From SAR202 cluster bacterium Io17-Chloro-G6 (GTDB taxonomy: Bacteria > Chloroflexota > Dehalococcoidia > UBA3495), in contig MUCT01000022.1 of assembly GCA_002816585.1 (NCBI GenBank), positions 1 to 59,361 of the forward strand: a DNA stretch of 59,361 nt, written 5' to 3'. The position numbers were made by a program, and so were the translations under genes. The notes beneath the pieces are model-generated. The model did no database searches. It was not told the DNA's origin and was given only the letters and a program-made list of their open reading frames with translations. Below, piece by piece: positions 24,222 through 32,856 of the stretch; position 1 is the stretch's first letter; each line of letters opens with the position of its first letter.

Positions 24222-25589
24222 ATGCTTAGGTTCGGACTTACTCCCGCTGGATTCGCTCTGGGAAAGCGTAATGTCCATTACTCCTGGGTGATTGTCGGCG
24301 TCGCCTCTTTGATGTGGATGACCAGTTCGGGCATCAGGTTTGCCGCCAGCCTGTTGGTGGACGAGTTCAACAAGCCGGAGTACTTCGGCTGGAGCATCGG
24401 GGCCATCACCCTGGGATTCACCATTCAGTGGATCGTGTCGGGAGCTTTGGGGCCCGTTTGCGGCTGGTTGGGCGACCGTTACGGCGTGCGCCGGGTCATG
24501 TGGTCCGGGGGAATTCTGTTCATCGCCGGAATGGTCCTAACCGGCACCATGAACCATCTCTGGCAGTTTTACCTGTACTTCGGCGTCATCTTGGCGGCGG
24601 GCATGGCCGCGTTCCAGGTCACCTTGGTTTCCGGCGTAACCCTGTGGTTCCGGAAACAATTGGGCCTGGCCATGGGGATACTGCAGGCTCTGCAAGGCCT
24701 GGGCACGGCCGCCGCCATCCTCATGGTGTTCATCCTCTTCAACCAATTGGGATTGCGCTGGACCTTCTGGATCCCAGGGGTGGCCGGCGGCGCGCTGCTC
24801 ATATTCCTGGTGCGTTACTTCTACAACGAACCCGCGGCGATCGGACTGCGGCAATGGGGCGCGCCTGAAGACGAGCCCATCCGGCGGCTGCAGAACAACA
24901 ACGTAGCCAAAGTCCGCACCGATGTTTTTTTGAAGCAGGCGCAGAAGACCAACGCCTTCTGGAACCTGGTGGGAATCCATTTCTGGGGCTGCGCCGGCCA
25001 CAACGTCATCCTGATTCTGCTGGTCGCCATGGCAACCGATTCCGGGCTGTCCAAGGGCACGGCGGTGGCCGTATACCTCACCCTAACGGTGGTCAGCACC
25101 CTCACCCGGTTCGCGGTGCCTGTGCTCGCCGACCGCTTTGGCGCCAAGACGATCATGAAGGTCTGTTTCTCCGCACAGACCTTCCCCCTATTACTATTGC
25201 TGTTTTCTCAAGACGCCACCACCTTCTTCGTGTTCGCCACGCTGTTCGGCGTCGGCATGGGCGGCGAGATGACCGCTTTCCCAATCATCAACCGCCAATA
25301 CTACGGTGACGCGCCCACGGGAACTACGTATGGGTGGCAGATGGCCGGAGCAGGCATCGGAATGGCCATCGGACCGGTGTTGGGCGGTTTCTTGAAAGAC
25401 TGGACCGGCAACTATGACTGGTCCATCCTCCTGTCCTTCGGTCTCAGCCTGACCGCCGTGGTCTGTATCTTTGTGCTCCCCTCTACTGCCCACCAGCAAC
25501 TGCCCGATTGGGAAGACGCTCTCCCACCCGAAGCCCGGACGGCGGGTGGAATGGGAACGGCCACCGCTGAACCTGCGTCCGGCGATTAG
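24222..25589 (+). CDS. MFS transporter, oxalate/formate-antiporter-like
   Basis: This 455-residue protein has about twelve hydrophobic helices. The MFS loop 2-3 motif appears as GWLGDRYGVRRVM and the equivalent in the second half as VLADRFGAKTIMK. The ATG at 24222 is preceded by GGAGGGG. An upstream in-frame ATG at 24189 has no such site. The general pattern (HYSWVIVGVASLMWM near the start) resembles monocarboxylate and oxalate/formate MFS carriers, but the substrate is not predictable. It follows the FAD oxidase by about 180 bases and may import its substrate. Confidence 0.88.
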   Translation: MLRFGLTPAGFALGKRNVHYSWVIVGVASLMWMTSSGIRFAASLLVDEFNKPEYFGWSIGAITLGFTIQWIVSGALGPVCGWLGDRYGVRRVMWSGGILFIAGMVLTGTMNHLWQFYLYFGVILAAGMAAFQVTLVSGVTLWFRKQLGLAMGILQALQGLGTAAAILMVFILFNQLGLRWTFWIPGVAGGALLIFLVRYFYNEPAAIGLRQWGAPEDEPIRRLQNNNVAKVRTDVFLKQAQKTNAFWNLVGIHFWGCAGHNVILILLVAMATDSGLSKGTAVAVYLTLTVVSTLTRFAVPVLADRFGAKTIMKVCFSAQTFPLLLLLFSQDATTFFVFATLFGVGMGGEMTAFPIINRQYYGDAPTGTTYGWQMAGAGIGMAIGPVLGGFLKDWTGNYDWSILLSFGLSLTAVVCIFVLPSTAHQQLPDWEDALPPEARTAGGMGTATAEPASGD

Positions 25590-25611
25590 ACCCATGGGAC
25601 TGTACTGAAGC

Positions 25612-26379
25612 ATGGCGCAGGAACGACTATGGAATGACGATGGTGGGGATTATAATGGTGAGCGTCCAGGCCCGACGATCTCGGCCACCGAACTCGGGAC
25701 CTACGCGAGGTCTCGTTTCTGTTCTCGTTGCGCCTGGGTCCGGCTCCACATCAAGACCCTGCCCTACCAGAGCTTTCCCGGCATCTTCAGCAGCATCGAC
25801 CGCTATAACAAGCTGATCGTCCACAATCACTTCGACCGGGAGGGTCATGCCCCGCCCTGGCTGGCCGGATTGGGCGAGACCACCGGCTACGTAGAACCAC
25901 CCCACTGGTCCAAATTCAATGTTTTGGACGATGAAACCGGGATCACGCTCAGGGGGGAGGCCGACGGAATCTTCAAACTCTCCGATGGCTCCCACGTGAT
26001 AGTCGACTACAAGACTTCCCGGTATAATCCCGACCGGCCCGGCATGTTCAGCAACTACGAGGTCCAGTTGAACGCCTACGCGCTGATCGCCGAACGTCAT
26101 GAAATCTCGCCAGTATCCAAGTTGGCATTGGTGTACATGGAGCCGGCCACCGACAAGGAAACCGCCCAAGAACCGGGCCTGGTTGACAGCCTGGGCTTCG
26201 CCATGGGCTTCCACGGTAAAATTGTGGAAGTAGAACTTCAACCGGCCAAGTTACTGCCGCCTCTTCTCCGCAAAGCGCGGAGCATCTGGGACATGGCCAC
26301 CCCACCCGCCGGATCCAAAGACTGCAAGGACTGCTCGGCGGTAAGCGGACTGTTGGAAGGCTTGGGCGGGTCCCGCTAG
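25612..26379 (+). CDS. PD-(D/E)XK nuclease-family protein with four cysteines
   Basis: This 255-residue protein has the RecB/Cas4-like nuclease core: GEADGIF (Asp118), VIVDYKTSR (Asp132, Lys134) and the motif QLNAYA (Gln152). It also has an N-terminal CSRC (Cys37, Cys40) and a C-terminal CKDC (Cys238, Cys241). This arrangement resembles the iron-sulfur brackets of Cas4 and AddB-type nucleases, although Cas4 usually has one N-terminal and three C-terminal cysteines. No CRISPR array or helicase partner is nearby. The start at 25612 lacks a clear ribosome binding site. A DNA repair or processing role is inferred. Confidence 0.75.
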   Translation: MAQERLWNDDGGDYNGERPGPTISATELGTYARSRFCSRCAWVRLHIKTLPYQSFPGIFSSIDRYNKLIVHNHFDREGHAPPWLAGLGETTGYVEPPHWSKFNVLDDETGITLRGEADGIFKLSDGSHVIVDYKTSRYNPDRPGMFSNYEVQLNAYALIAERHEISPVSKLALVYMEPATDKETAQEPGLVDSLGFAMGFHGKIVEVELQPAKLLPPLLRKARSIWDMATPPAGSKDCKDCSAVSGLLEGLGGSR

Positions 26380-26402
26380 CATCAGATGCTTGGATGATGC
26401 GG

Positions 26403-26431
26403 GTAGAGGCAGGTTTCAAATCTGCCCCTAC
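26403..26431. repeat. Dispersed palindrome, GTAGGGGCGGGTTT family (copy 4)
   Basis: GTAGAGGCAGGTTT, then C, then AAATCTGCCCCTAC form an imperfect palindrome homologous to the 3024 copy, including the preceding GATGCGG. It lies 24 bases after the nuclease gene. Confidence 0.8.
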
Positions 26432-26475
26432 AACTCAATAATCAACCGCCGTGATGACCGCTAACTCACATATCC

Positions 26476-26500
26476 CGCTCATCCTGAGCCTGTCGAAGGA
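26476..26500. repeat. CTGAGCCTGTCGAAGG family repeat (copy 3)
   Basis: CGCTCATCCTGAGCCTGTCGAAGGA matches the left arm of the 18444 hairpin. It lies between the convergent nuclease and amidohydrolase genes, about 45 bases after another repeat family member. Confidence 0.75.
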
Positions 26501-26519
26501 ATGTGACCTCACCAGCCGC

Positions 26520-28094
26520 CTAGGTGGACGCGCGTCCGCGGCGCAAGCCTCGGCCCGGCAGAGCTCCGGTGTTCTCGCCGTGCTCGATTACCACCTGGCC
26601 GTTCACGATCACGTAATCGATGCCCACCGGATATTGCCTGGGGTCTTCTTTGGTGGCGCGGGCCTTGACCGTGTCGGGATTGAACAACACAATGTCGGCC
26701 TTGAATCCGTCCCGTAGCAATCCACGGTCGGGCAGACCCAGCCGCTGCGCCGGAAACGAAGTCATCTTGCGGATGGCCTCGGGCAGCTTTAGGTGTTTCT
26801 CGGCCCGGACAAACTCGGCCAACACAATAGGGAAACAACCGTAACTGCGGGGATTGGGGTATTCGCCAAAGAGGATGGAGTCGCTGCCGATCATCCCCGC
26901 CGGGTGAGACACGAAGGCGTAGAGGGTCTGAGCATTGGTGCCCAGTCCCACGGTAGATATGCCCAGGTTTTCCTCAATCAGCAGGTCGAACAGTGTGTCG
27001 GCCGGGTCTTGGCCCCGCATATCGGCGATGTCGGTAATCAGCTTGCCGTCATATTGCATGTTCTGAGGCTGGGTGAAGTTGGTCAGCCAATTGTTCTCCA
27101 ACCGGTCCCGGGTGAGTTCCCGCTTCATGCGTTCCCGGTCATCGGCGTCCCGGAGAGCCGCCATCAGCCGCTCCGGACCGCCGTCCTTGGCCCAGTGTGG
27201 CAATCCTATAGTCGGGGTGGTGCCCGAGTAGGGGTAGGTGTAGCAGTCGAAGGTCACGTCCATCCCTTCGTCACGAGCGTCCTCCACCAGCCCCAGGTAG
27301 TCAAGGTGGCTGCCGACGCCTGAGGCGCTCTGGCGGTAATGGGTCAGGTGCACCGGACAGTCGCCGCCACGCCCGATCTCAAGAGCTTCCTCCCAGGGCG
27401 CCAGCAGACCTTTTGACCGCAGGCTGGCGCGGGTGTGGGTGTGGTAGTGGCCGCCCAGCCGGGCTGCCACTCCGGCCAACTCGGCCAGTTCCGACGTGCT
27501 GGCGTAGGCGCCGGGCGGGTAGTCCAGGCCCGTCGATAGCCCCCAGGCGCCTTCTTCCATGGCCTCCCGCACTACTGACTTCATGTCCTCAAGTTCAGCG
27601 GCGGTGGCGGGTCGGTCGTTCCAGCCTACGCCCCAGATGCGCACCGGTGAGTTGCCCAGGATGAAGGCCATGTTGATGGCCACCGAGTTGTCGTACTTGT
27701 CCAACTGGCCAGCCACCGTTAGCCAGTCAGTGGGTAAGGGAGGGTAGCCGTTCAGGCCGGCGTCCAGCCAAATGTAGCGTTCCAACTCCTCGCGGGACTT
27801 GAAGGGAGCGTGGGAGATGCCGTCGATGCCCACCAACTCGGTGGTCACGCCCTGACGCACCTTGGGATCGTGGTGGGGTTCGCCCAGGATGGTCAACCCG
27901 GCGTGGGAGTGCACGTCAACAAAGCCGGGGCAAACCACATAACCCGTGGCATCAATGGTCCGTTCCGCCTCGAGGTGGGACACGTCGCCCCGCTGGACAG
28001 TCACCCGGTCGCCCTCCACCAACAACGCGGCGAAGAAGCCGGGGCTGCCGGAGCCGTCGATGACCAGGCCGTTGGTGATTAGGAGGTCGAGCAC
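26520..28094 (-). CDS. Amidohydrolase, N-acyl-D-amino-acid deacylase family
   Basis: This 524-residue metal-dependent amidohydrolase has an N-terminal DLLITNGLVIDGSGSPG, followed by the metal motif FVDVHSHAGLT near residue 58. HYHTHTRA and VHLTHYRQS in the middle supply further ligands. The C-terminal beta sandwich ends with VIVNGQVVIEHGENTGALPG. This pattern is typical of D-aminoacylases, which release D-amino acids from N-acyl derivatives. Dihydropyrimidinase-like relatives cannot be excluded. The GTG start follows GGGGGTG. It lies directly downstream of a bicupin gene (about 20 bases), suggesting an operon. Confidence 0.88.
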   Translation of the reverse strand: MLDLLITNGLVIDGSGSPGFFAALLVEGDRVTVQRGDVSHLEAERTIDATGYVVCPGFVDVHSHAGLTILGEPHHDPKVRQGVTTELVGIDGISHAPFKSREELERYIWLDAGLNGYPPLPTDWLTVAGQLDKYDNSVAINMAFILGNSPVRIWGVGWNDRPATAAELEDMKSVVREAMEEGAWGLSTGLDYPPGAYASTSELAELAGVAARLGGHYHTHTRASLRSKGLLAPWEEALEIGRGGDCPVHLTHYRQSASGVGSHLDYLGLVEDARDEGMDVTFDCYTYPYSGTTPTIGLPHWAKDGGPERLMAALRDADDRERMKRELTRDRLENNWLTNFTQPQNMQYDGKLITDIADMRGQDPADTLFDLLIEENLGISTVGLGTNAQTLYAFVSHPAGMIGSDSILFGEYPNPRSYGCFPIVLAEFVRAEKHLKLPEAIRKMTSFPAQRLGLPDRGLLRDGFKADIVLFNPDTVKARATKEDPRQYPVGIDYVIVNGQVVIEHGENTGALPGRGLRRGRAST

Positions 28095-28113
28095 GGTTCA
28101 CCCCCGATGGGAC

Positions 28114-28827
28114 TCAGTGTTCCGCCGCTTCAGAGGCAACAGGATTGTATGTTACCCGCACCACCGGCGCCCACGATTCATTTTTCCACTGGTGGTGGAC
28201 GTTGGGCGGCACCAGCATGGCGTCCCCTTGCGATACCGTGTAGTCTTTGCCGTCGCAGACAAAGGTGGCCGTGCCCTCAAGAATGTATACCACATGTTCC
28301 CACGCGTGAGTATGTCCGCCGGTGTCGGGGTGACTAACCGCTCCCGGGAGCATCGGATCATTGTGTAGCATGACATAATTCGGCGCGCCGTCTTTAGTGG
28401 TGATCAATACGTGTCCGGCCTTCCGGTCCAACTCGCTGTGGTTTCGGATCACCGGCGGCTGCCCGGTCCCCGGCCCACCATCGTTCTGCGCGCCGCCGCT
28501 CTGGGCCGCGATAAGGGGATTAATCTCTATTCGCTGGATGTTGCCCTGGCCACCGTTGTTCAGGGTGTAGTGGTCCACGTTGGGCGGAATGAACATGGCG
28601 TCGCCGGCCTTAACCGGGTACTCCTTGCCGTCACAGATTAGAGTGCCGCTGCCGTCAATGATGTAGACTTCATGCTCCCATTCGTGGATATGGTGGGCGC
28701 TGGTGCCGTCCGGTGGTATCTCAGAGTAGGTCATGGTGCAAGTGGGCGGATTATCGTCCAGGCTGATCAGCCGGGCCGCGCCTGTGCCGTCAAAAACATC
28801 GCGTACATTCCTAATTACCGGTTCCAT
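28114..28827 (-). CDS. Bicupin domain protein
   Basis: This 237-residue protein has two cupin domains, about residues 30-110 and 145-230. Each carries a metal motif of the type H-x-H-x-W-E-H-x-V-Y (HIHEWEHEVYII and HTHAWEHVVYIL) and a second histidine motif (PPNVDHYTLNN and PPNVHHQWKNE). The internal duplication is obvious. Such bicupins act as dioxygenases, isomerases or sugar and metabolite binders; the substrate is unknown. GAGGAGG lies 8 bases before the ATG. It heads a two-gene unit with the amidohydrolase. Confidence 0.88.
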   Translation of the reverse strand: MEPVIRNVRDVFDGTGAARLISLDDNPPTCTMTYSEIPPDGTSAHHIHEWEHEVYIIDGSGTLICDGKEYPVKAGDAMFIPPNVDHYTLNNGGQGNIQRIEINPLIAAQSGGAQNDGGPGTGQPPVIRNHSELDRKAGHVLITTKDGAPNYVMLHNDPMLPGAVSHPDTGGHTHAWEHVVYILEGTATFVCDGKDYTVSQGDAMLVPPNVHHQWKNESWAPVVRVTYNPVASEAAEH

Positions 28828-28891
28828 AGCAGTAACCTCCTCATGAACTGATTATTCGCATTAATTGGCCGTTGGGGGCCAGCAATCATCT

Positions 28892-29347
28892 CTACGGTGC
28901 GATACCTTGGTCAAATATATAACGAGAAAGCCAGGAGGCAAGGCTCTCCGAATTTTCGCGGCGCACCTTATTTGAGCAACTGAGCACTCCGACTCCGTAC
29001 CATCCGCCTATTTCGGTGGCATCATGCAGTCTATACTTAACTTCGGAGACCGCGTTTTCTGGGAGACGATTTCTCGTCATTGCAATCATATCGACCGAGA
29101 CCCTGGCATATTTTCTCGCGTACCGAATCTTTACATATGGCCAATTCTTTATCTCGCAATAGGCCAAGAATGCGTTCTCAAGCTTGTCGTCTGCACGTTG
29201 TCTGTTGAGTTCAACTTAACCTCTCTCAGATGCAGTTCTAAACCGTTGGGTTTGCTCCTCGGTTAACTTCCACGACATTCGTCTACCCAGACTCTCAATT
29301 GTCCCTTCACCCTTTATCGCCTTCTCTAACTGATCCAGCGTCAACAA
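28892..29347 (-). pseudogene. Unknown gene interrupted by an in-frame TAA
   Basis: A TTG at 29347 with an excellent GGGAGGTGA site starts a frame that reads LTLDQLEKAIKGEGTIES and on to SERG, then meets TAA at 29218-29216. It resumes in the same frame for a further 108 codons (ELNRQRADDKLENAFLAYC, then an ending SRYIFDQGIAP). The continuity suggests one protein of about 150 residues broken by a nonsense mutation. Alternatively the first 43 codons are a small independent gene. No family is recognised. It lies beside an inactivated vapC. Confidence 0.45.
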
Positions 29348-29353
29348 TGCGAT

Positions 29354-29596
29354 TCACCTCCCAATTGCCCTGCGTCTAAAATTGATGTTTTGCCAGTAAT
29401 CCTCTGTAGGATAATCCAAGTCTCCTTTTGATGCAGCGGGCCGAAACAACAGCTTTTCGCCCGGAAGCATCGTCCAACCTGATCCAACTGTGCTATACGC
29501 CAGATTCGCACGACCCATCGTGGGATAATTGGGGGAATGCTCGTGAAATCGAATCGAATGCACCTCAGTCGGCAGGTTGGCCAAGGACTTGTGCAA
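29354..29596 (-). CDS. Possible 80-residue protein after vapC
   Basis: An open frame starts with TTG directly after the vapC TAG and ends 6 bases before the TTG of the next frame, so the minus-strand frames are packed like an operon. The protein is polar, ends DYWQNINFRRRAIGR and matches no family I know. Support is only position and packing; there is no clear ribosome binding site. Confidence 0.3.
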   Translation of the reverse strand: MHKSLANLPTEVHSIRFHEHSPNYPTMGRANLAYSTVGSGWTMLPGEKLLFRPAASKGDLDYPTEDYWQNINFRRRAIGR

Positions 29597-29980
29597 CTAG
29601 TGCTGCAATAGTTCGATTTCTTCCATGGGAAAATCTTTAGCGTTGGCTGTGATTAGAATCGCTCCTTCGGCAACGGCGGCTGCCGCGATCAAAGTGTCGG
29701 TGGTGGAGAGGATCGTTCCTCAACGGGCAAACTCGTACCGGTACCGGCCCGCCTCTTTGGCCGCCTCTCGGGACACATCGTAGTACTCGAGACCGTCGGT
29801 CAAATCGTCCGCCGCAGCCCGGTCATGCTGGCCTAACCTCGAATATAGCTCAGTGATGCTAACGCAGCACACACCGAGGCGATGACCATCGAGCGCGAGA
29901 GTTTCGACTAGCTCTGCAGCCTCCTTGCGGCCCCGGAGTTGGTCGATCAGCAATGTGGTGTCCAGAATGTACTTAGCCAC
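29597..29980 (-). pseudogene. vapC: VapC-type PIN-domain toxin inactivated by a TGA codon
   Basis: The frame starts MAKYILDTTLLIDQLRG with the first PIN aspartate at residue 7 and keeps the SITELY glutamate. It stops at TGA (29722-29720) after YRYEFAR. The same frame then continues with GTILSTTDTLIAAAAVAEG and ITANAKDFP, the C-terminal half of a PIN domain with its remaining acidic residues, to a TAG at 29597. Read through, the protein has the normal length of about 127 residues. The TGA probably arose from a CGA arginine codon (one C-to-T change). The truncated 86-residue product lacks the later catalytic aspartates and should be inactive. It overlaps the antitoxin gene by 8 bases. Confidence 0.85.
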
Positions 29981-30236
29981 GTTGGCGTTCTTCGAAATCC
30001 TGGTCGCTTTGCTTCCGCATTTTCCTTACCCAAGATGCCACATGCTCCGGCGTATCCCACTCTGGATGGTCTTCCTCCGAAATCGCGCCGGCCGTTCTTC
30101 TTAGCGCCGACACCAGGCCATCCTTTCTCAATTTATCCCGAATCGCCTCTTCAATGAACTGGCTTCGTTTGCCCTTGCCTGCCTCCTTATCCACTGCTTT
30201 GACAAGGTCCTCGGGCAAGATTACATGGGTTCGCAT
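29973..30236 (-). CDS. vapB: Ribbon-helix-helix antitoxin paired with the broken VapC
   Basis: This 87-residue protein begins MRTHVILPEDLVKAVDKEAG, with GKRSQFIEEAIRDKL following, a classic ribbon-helix-helix DNA-binding N-terminus. An acidic, disordered-looking tail would bind the toxin (ISEEDHPEWDTPEHV). The ATG at 30236 is preceded by GGAGAG. Its 3' end overlaps the toxin start by 8 bases, the usual coupled layout of such modules. The antitoxin is intact although the toxin is not, consistent with relaxed selection on the toxin. Confidence 0.85.
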   Translation of the reverse strand: MRTHVILPEDLVKAVDKEAGKGKRSQFIEEAIRDKLRKDGLVSALRRTAGAISEEDHPEWDTPEHVASWVRKMRKQSDQDFEERQRG

Positions 30237-30293
30237 TTTCGAGACTCTCCACAACAAATAGTCACATTAATTATACACACGCCAATGTGATTC

Positions 30294-32567
30294 TTAGCTC
30301 GCAGCCTTAGCCCTCAGCGCCGCCAGCACCTTGTCCGCCGTAACGGGCAGATCGGTGATGCGGACGCCAACGGCGTCGAAGACGGCGTTGGCGATGGCGC
30401 CGGCGACCGGGATGTTACTGCTTTCGCCGATGCCTTTGCTCTCGTAGGGGGCGGGGCCGGCGTCGCCCTGGATCAAGACCGTCTCCATCACCGGGACGTC
30501 CGCGGAGGTGGGAATCTTGTAGTCGCCAAAACTTAGGGTGGAGATCTGGCCGTCCTCCAGCTTCAGCTCTTCCATCAGGGCATAGCCCAGGCCCTGGATC
30601 AACCCGCCTTCCACCTGGCCTTGGTGGTTCAGCGGGTTCAAGACGGCGCCGATGTCGTGGGCGGTGATGATCTTATTGACCGTGACCTCCCCCGTCTCCG
30701 GGTCAACGTGGACCTCGGCCACCTGGGTGCAAAATGAGGTGATCTCCGGGGTCTCCGAAGTCACGCTGGTCTCTCCGGTCAGCGGTAATCCTTCGGGGGA
30801 AGGACCGGTCTGCCTGACCACCTCGGCGATGCTCATGCTCCGTCCCGCCGCGACCAACCGTCCGTCTTCAAGGGATACCTGCTCTTCAGGCGCATCCAAC
30901 AATGGCGAAGCCGCCTCAATAAGCTTGCCCCGCAGTTCCCGGGCTGCGCCCACCACCGCCTGTCCTGCAGTGTAGGTGACCCGGCTGCCGCCAGAACCGG
31001 AGCTGTAGGGCATGTTGCCCGTGTTCTCCAAGACGATCTGGACATCTGACGTGTCCAGCGTCAGCTCTTCGGCCACCATCTGCCGTAGCACGGTGTGTGA
31101 GCCGGTGCCCGTGTCCCAGAAGGCCATGTGCAGTTGGGGGTTTCCCTCGTCATTGAGTCCAATCTTGGCCGCGAACTCTCCCGTGCCCTGAACCAGGTCG
31201 GTCATGGCCATGCCCCAGCCGGTGTTGGGGGGCTTAGCCGTGTTATCTGGGTGAGGTATGCCAGCTGCTTTGGCTGCTGCCACTAGTGTCTCCTCCGCTT
31301 TTATCTGCTGCCAATGCCGTCCGATGGGGGAGGACTCGCCCTCGCGCATGACGTTCTGCAATCGGAACTGGTAGGCGTCCATGCCAAGTTCATTGGCGAT
31401 CATGTCCATGTGGGACTCCACGGCGAAGACCACCTGAGGTTTGGCGGGACTGCGCATGTGGCCACGAGGCACATTGTTGGTGTAGACGGTATAGCTGTCG
31501 ATCTTGGCGTGGGGGATGTTGTACGCACCGCACAGATGGTCGGCGCCCCGCAGGTACACAGTCGGTTTGAAGGCCCCGTAGGCCCCGCTGTCGAACACCG
31601 CTCTGGCCTGCCGGGCTCTGATCGTGCCGTCTTTCATCACTCCGGTCTTGATGGTCATCACTGCCGGGTGGCGCGGGTTGCCGGCCATCAGTTCCTGGAT
31701 GTAGTCCATGACCATTTTGACTGGGCGGCCCGAATGTTTGGAAAGGTAGTAGCACAGTGGCACGTCCATGAACGACCCCTTGCCGCCGAAGTCGCCTCCG
31801 ATGGTGCTGGGGTGAAGCACGATACTCTCGGCGGGGAGGCTCCAACAAGCTGCGAGTTGGTCACGCAGCATATAGGGGTCTTTGTTGTTGGCCCAGATAC
31901 GCACCTGGCCAGGTCCTTCCGCTGATCCCTCAGGGGAAGGATCCGCGCTGACCACACAGGCGTGGGGCTCAATGTAGGCCTGGTGCATCAACTGGGCATT
32001 GAAGGTGTGCTCGAAGACCAGGTCCGACTCCTGAAACCCTTGCTCGATATCTCCTTTCTCCCAGGTGATGTGGGCGAAGGTATTGTTGATCCCAGAAGGA
32101 GGCTGGGGCAGACCAACATAAGACTCCATGTCCGGATGAAGGGCCGGCGCCTCGGCGCGCATGGCTTCTTCGGCGTCGAAGATTGGAGTCAGTTCTTCGT
32201 ATACGACGTCGATCAACAGCAGGGCCTCGTCGGCGGTATCAGGGTCGTCGGCCGCCACGGCGGCGACCTTCTCGCCTATGAAGCGCACCACTCCCTGGGC
32301 CAAGACCGGCATATCGACCATGCGCCGGCCAATTTTAGTGTCCGGCAAGTCTTGGCCGGTAACCACCGCGTGCACACCGGGCAGGCCTTTGGCCCGGGAG
32401 GCATCGATGCTCACGATACGGGCGTAGGGGTGGGGGCTACGGAGCACCTTGCCCCAGAGCATGCCCGGCAGCGATATGTCGGCGGCGTAGATCGCCTTGC
32501 CCGACACCTTGTCAGGGCCTTCTCCCCTGGTGATGGATTGACCGATGGCGGAAGGCGTGGCGGCCAT
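30294..32567 (-). CDS. Xanthine dehydrogenase/CoxL-family molybdopterin-binding subunit (orphan)
   Basis: This 757-residue protein is a complete large subunit of the molybdenum hydroxylase family. The N-terminal domain (residues 1-120) has VSGKAIYAADISLPGMLWGK. The molybdopterin domains include GGDFGGKGSFMD, RGHMRSPAKPQ and, near the end, KGIGESSNIPVAGAI, which contains the catalytic glutamate. The carbon monoxide dehydrogenase signature AYxCSFR is not seen, so it is an aldehyde-, xanthine- or aromatic-oxidising relative. The ATG at 32567 follows GGAG. The FAD and iron-sulfur subunits that normally accompany it are absent from its surroundings. Confidence 0.9.
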   Translation of the reverse strand: MAATPSAIGQSITRGEGPDKVSGKAIYAADISLPGMLWGKVLRSPHPYARIVSIDASRAKGLPGVHAVVTGQDLPDTKIGRRMVDMPVLAQGVVRFIGEKVAAVAADDPDTADEALLLIDVVYEELTPIFDAEEAMRAEAPALHPDMESYVGLPQPPSGINNTFAHITWEKGDIEQGFQESDLVFEHTFNAQLMHQAYIEPHACVVSADPSPEGSAEGPGQVRIWANNKDPYMLRDQLAACWSLPAESIVLHPSTIGGDFGGKGSFMDVPLCYYLSKHSGRPVKMVMDYIQELMAGNPRHPAVMTIKTGVMKDGTIRARQARAVFDSGAYGAFKPTVYLRGADHLCGAYNIPHAKIDSYTVYTNNVPRGHMRSPAKPQVVFAVESHMDMIANELGMDAYQFRLQNVMREGESSPIGRHWQQIKAEETLVAAAKAAGIPHPDNTAKPPNTGWGMAMTDLVQGTGEFAAKIGLNDEGNPQLHMAFWDTGTGSHTVLRQMVAEELTLDTSDVQIVLENTGNMPYSSGSGGSRVTYTAGQAVVGAARELRGKLIEAASPLLDAPEEQVSLEDGRLVAAGRSMSIAEVVRQTGPSPEGLPLTGETSVTSETPEITSFCTQVAEVHVDPETGEVTVNKIITAHDIGAVLNPLNHQGQVEGGLIQGLGYALMEELKLEDGQISTLSFGDYKIPTSADVPVMETVLIQGDAGPAPYESKGIGESSNIPVAGAIANAVFDAVGVRITDLPVTADKVLAALRAKAAS

Positions 32568-32856
32568 TTTTATACTCCAGTATTTCAGACCGGCGACAGA
32601 GTTATTGGCGGTAATGGTGTCTGAATTGTCCGAGTCTACGCAGATTAGCGCAGAACTATCGGGGATTATGCCACATCGCATAGAGGCAGGACTGTCCCCG
32701 GTTAGGCCGCAAGCGGCTTGCCGTTAGGGCCGAACTGGCCGAGCATATTAACTGTAGCAGTTTAGGTTTCAGAACTAATTGCCAAAAATTTGCTGAGGTT
32801 TGCGGGTATTGGCCGGCTTCGCAAAAATTTTGGCTACCAGTGATTGAATCGCAATT
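32568..32856. other. Divergent intergenic region, CoxL-like gene and lipoprotein gene
   Basis: About 290 bases separate the minus-strand CoxL-like gene from the plus-strand lipoprotein. The CoxL frame continues open upstream to 32681, but that stretch has no ribosome binding site or family sequence. No confident promoter or repeat was recognised. Confidence 0.4.

Noticed and set aside
29720..29722. TGA in vapC read as a recoded (sense) codon
   Set aside because: Other genes in the window, such as the HicB-like gene, use TGA as a normal stop, and no selenocysteine element is apparent. A nonsense mutation is simpler.
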